Shown: positions 63,235-64,000 of the stretch, piece by piece
How the letters are laid out: each line of letters opens with the position of its first letter
How positions within the stretch are numbered: the stretch's first letter is position 1
Program-made: the position numbers and the translations under genes
Origin: Hyphomicrobium sp.
GTDB lineage: Bacteria; Pseudomonadota; Alphaproteobacteria; Rhizobiales; Hyphomicrobiaceae
NCBI GenBank assembly: GCA_013141015.1
Contig: JABFRT010000044.1
Location: 1 to 64,000, forward strand
Direction: 5' to 3'
DNA: 64,000 bases
The notes under the pieces: generated by a model
Told to the model about the DNA's origin: nothing
The model's database searches: none
What the model saw: the letters and a program-made list of their open reading frames with translations, nothing else

Positions 63235-64000
63235 CTAAAACAGCAGAAAATCTGACGCCGCAATGACCGGCTTGGTATCGAGCACCGCGAACAGAATTTT
63301 GGCCTGCGCGCCAGTGCCGTCGGCGTCGAACCAAACTGCGCCGCTTACCTGGTCATAGATCACGCGGTCGCTGGCATCGAGAGCGGTAGTGCCCGCCGCA
63401 AACTCGGTGGACAAAAGCGCCCGCTCCGACAACACAGACGCCGTGTCGATCTTGATGTAATCGGCAGCGGTGAAGTCGTAGATCCGGTCAACGCCGGAGG
63501 CGGCGCCCAACTGTGATTGGCGGAACTGGAAACGGTCAACGCCGGTGCCACCGAACAGACTATCGTTGCCCGCTTGGCTTTCAATCGTGTCATTGCCGCC
63601 ATAACCATAGAGGGTTATCGTTGCCACCGCCGCCGAGCAGGGTGTTGACGCCATTGTTTCCGCGAATGATTTGCCTGAACTCGTTGCCGGTCAGGTTGAT
63701 CGGATTGGTGCCAGCTTGGGGATTGGCGGAAAGCCCCTCGATCTCTTGGCCAGCGGCCAGCGCGAAACTGTTGGTCGCATAAACGTAGTCGTTGGTTCCT
63801 TGACCTACCGCTTCGAAGGCTTTGTCGGCCATGTTGTCGACGATGAAGATGTCGTTGCCAAGGCCGCCCGTCATCGTGTCGGCACCCGCGCCACCAATCA
63901 GCGTGTCGTTGCCACCGAGCCCGTTGAGGATATCAGCTTGAGCGCCGCCGGCGAAAGTGTTGGCCGCGCCGTCGCCGCTGACGATTTCCGGATTAATATC
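63235..64000 (-). CDS. RTX secreted protein C-terminal part (5' end beyond the window), frame broken near 63612
   Basis: ORFs 63590..63874 and 63235..63654 join into a cassette nearly identical to the C-terminus of 25632..27083; open frame continues to the window edge ('DINPEIVSGDGAANTFAGGAQADILNGLGGNDTLIGGAGADTM'). Confidence 0.85.

Overview
The window is alphaproteobacterial-looking, high-GC chromosomal DNA. The most unusual locus is a minus-strand gene run at about 10.0-21.96 kb. It encodes a Tat-exported DmsA-like molybdopterin oxidoreductase, a four-cluster Fe-S subunit, a TorD-like chaperone, a polyferredoxin-like protein, a pentaheme cytochrome c, a sensor kinase with a CxxCH motif in its periplasmic domain, an NtrC-type sigma54 activator, and three secreted or lipidated proteins made largely of (G-G-M/S-G-M)n repeats. 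In front of it lie a perfect-consensus sigma54 -24/-12 promoter (21945-21960, minus) and two upstream 13-bp palindromes that look like enhancer sites. Next to it, 22785-25103 (-) encodes an apparent fusion of a LivJ-type periplasmic binding domain to a GLIC-like pentameric ligand-gated ion channel. A Csp1-like copper-storage protein gene and an FNR-type regulator gene flank two perfect FNR boxes. The window also holds several RTX/T1SS-type secreted proteins that share near-identical C-terminal cassettes on different passenger domains, a giant VCBS-repeat adhesin, and housekeeping genes (gyrA, tgt, queA, coaD, ssb, PPIases). A complete kdp operon includes two tiny membrane ORFs absent from the ORF track, and there are two tRNAs. 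About ten reading-frame breaks fall in repeat-rich secreted-protein genes and one GIY-YIG gene, while the long housekeeping genes are intact. No database search or computation was run. Family assignments come from motif recognition in the translations.
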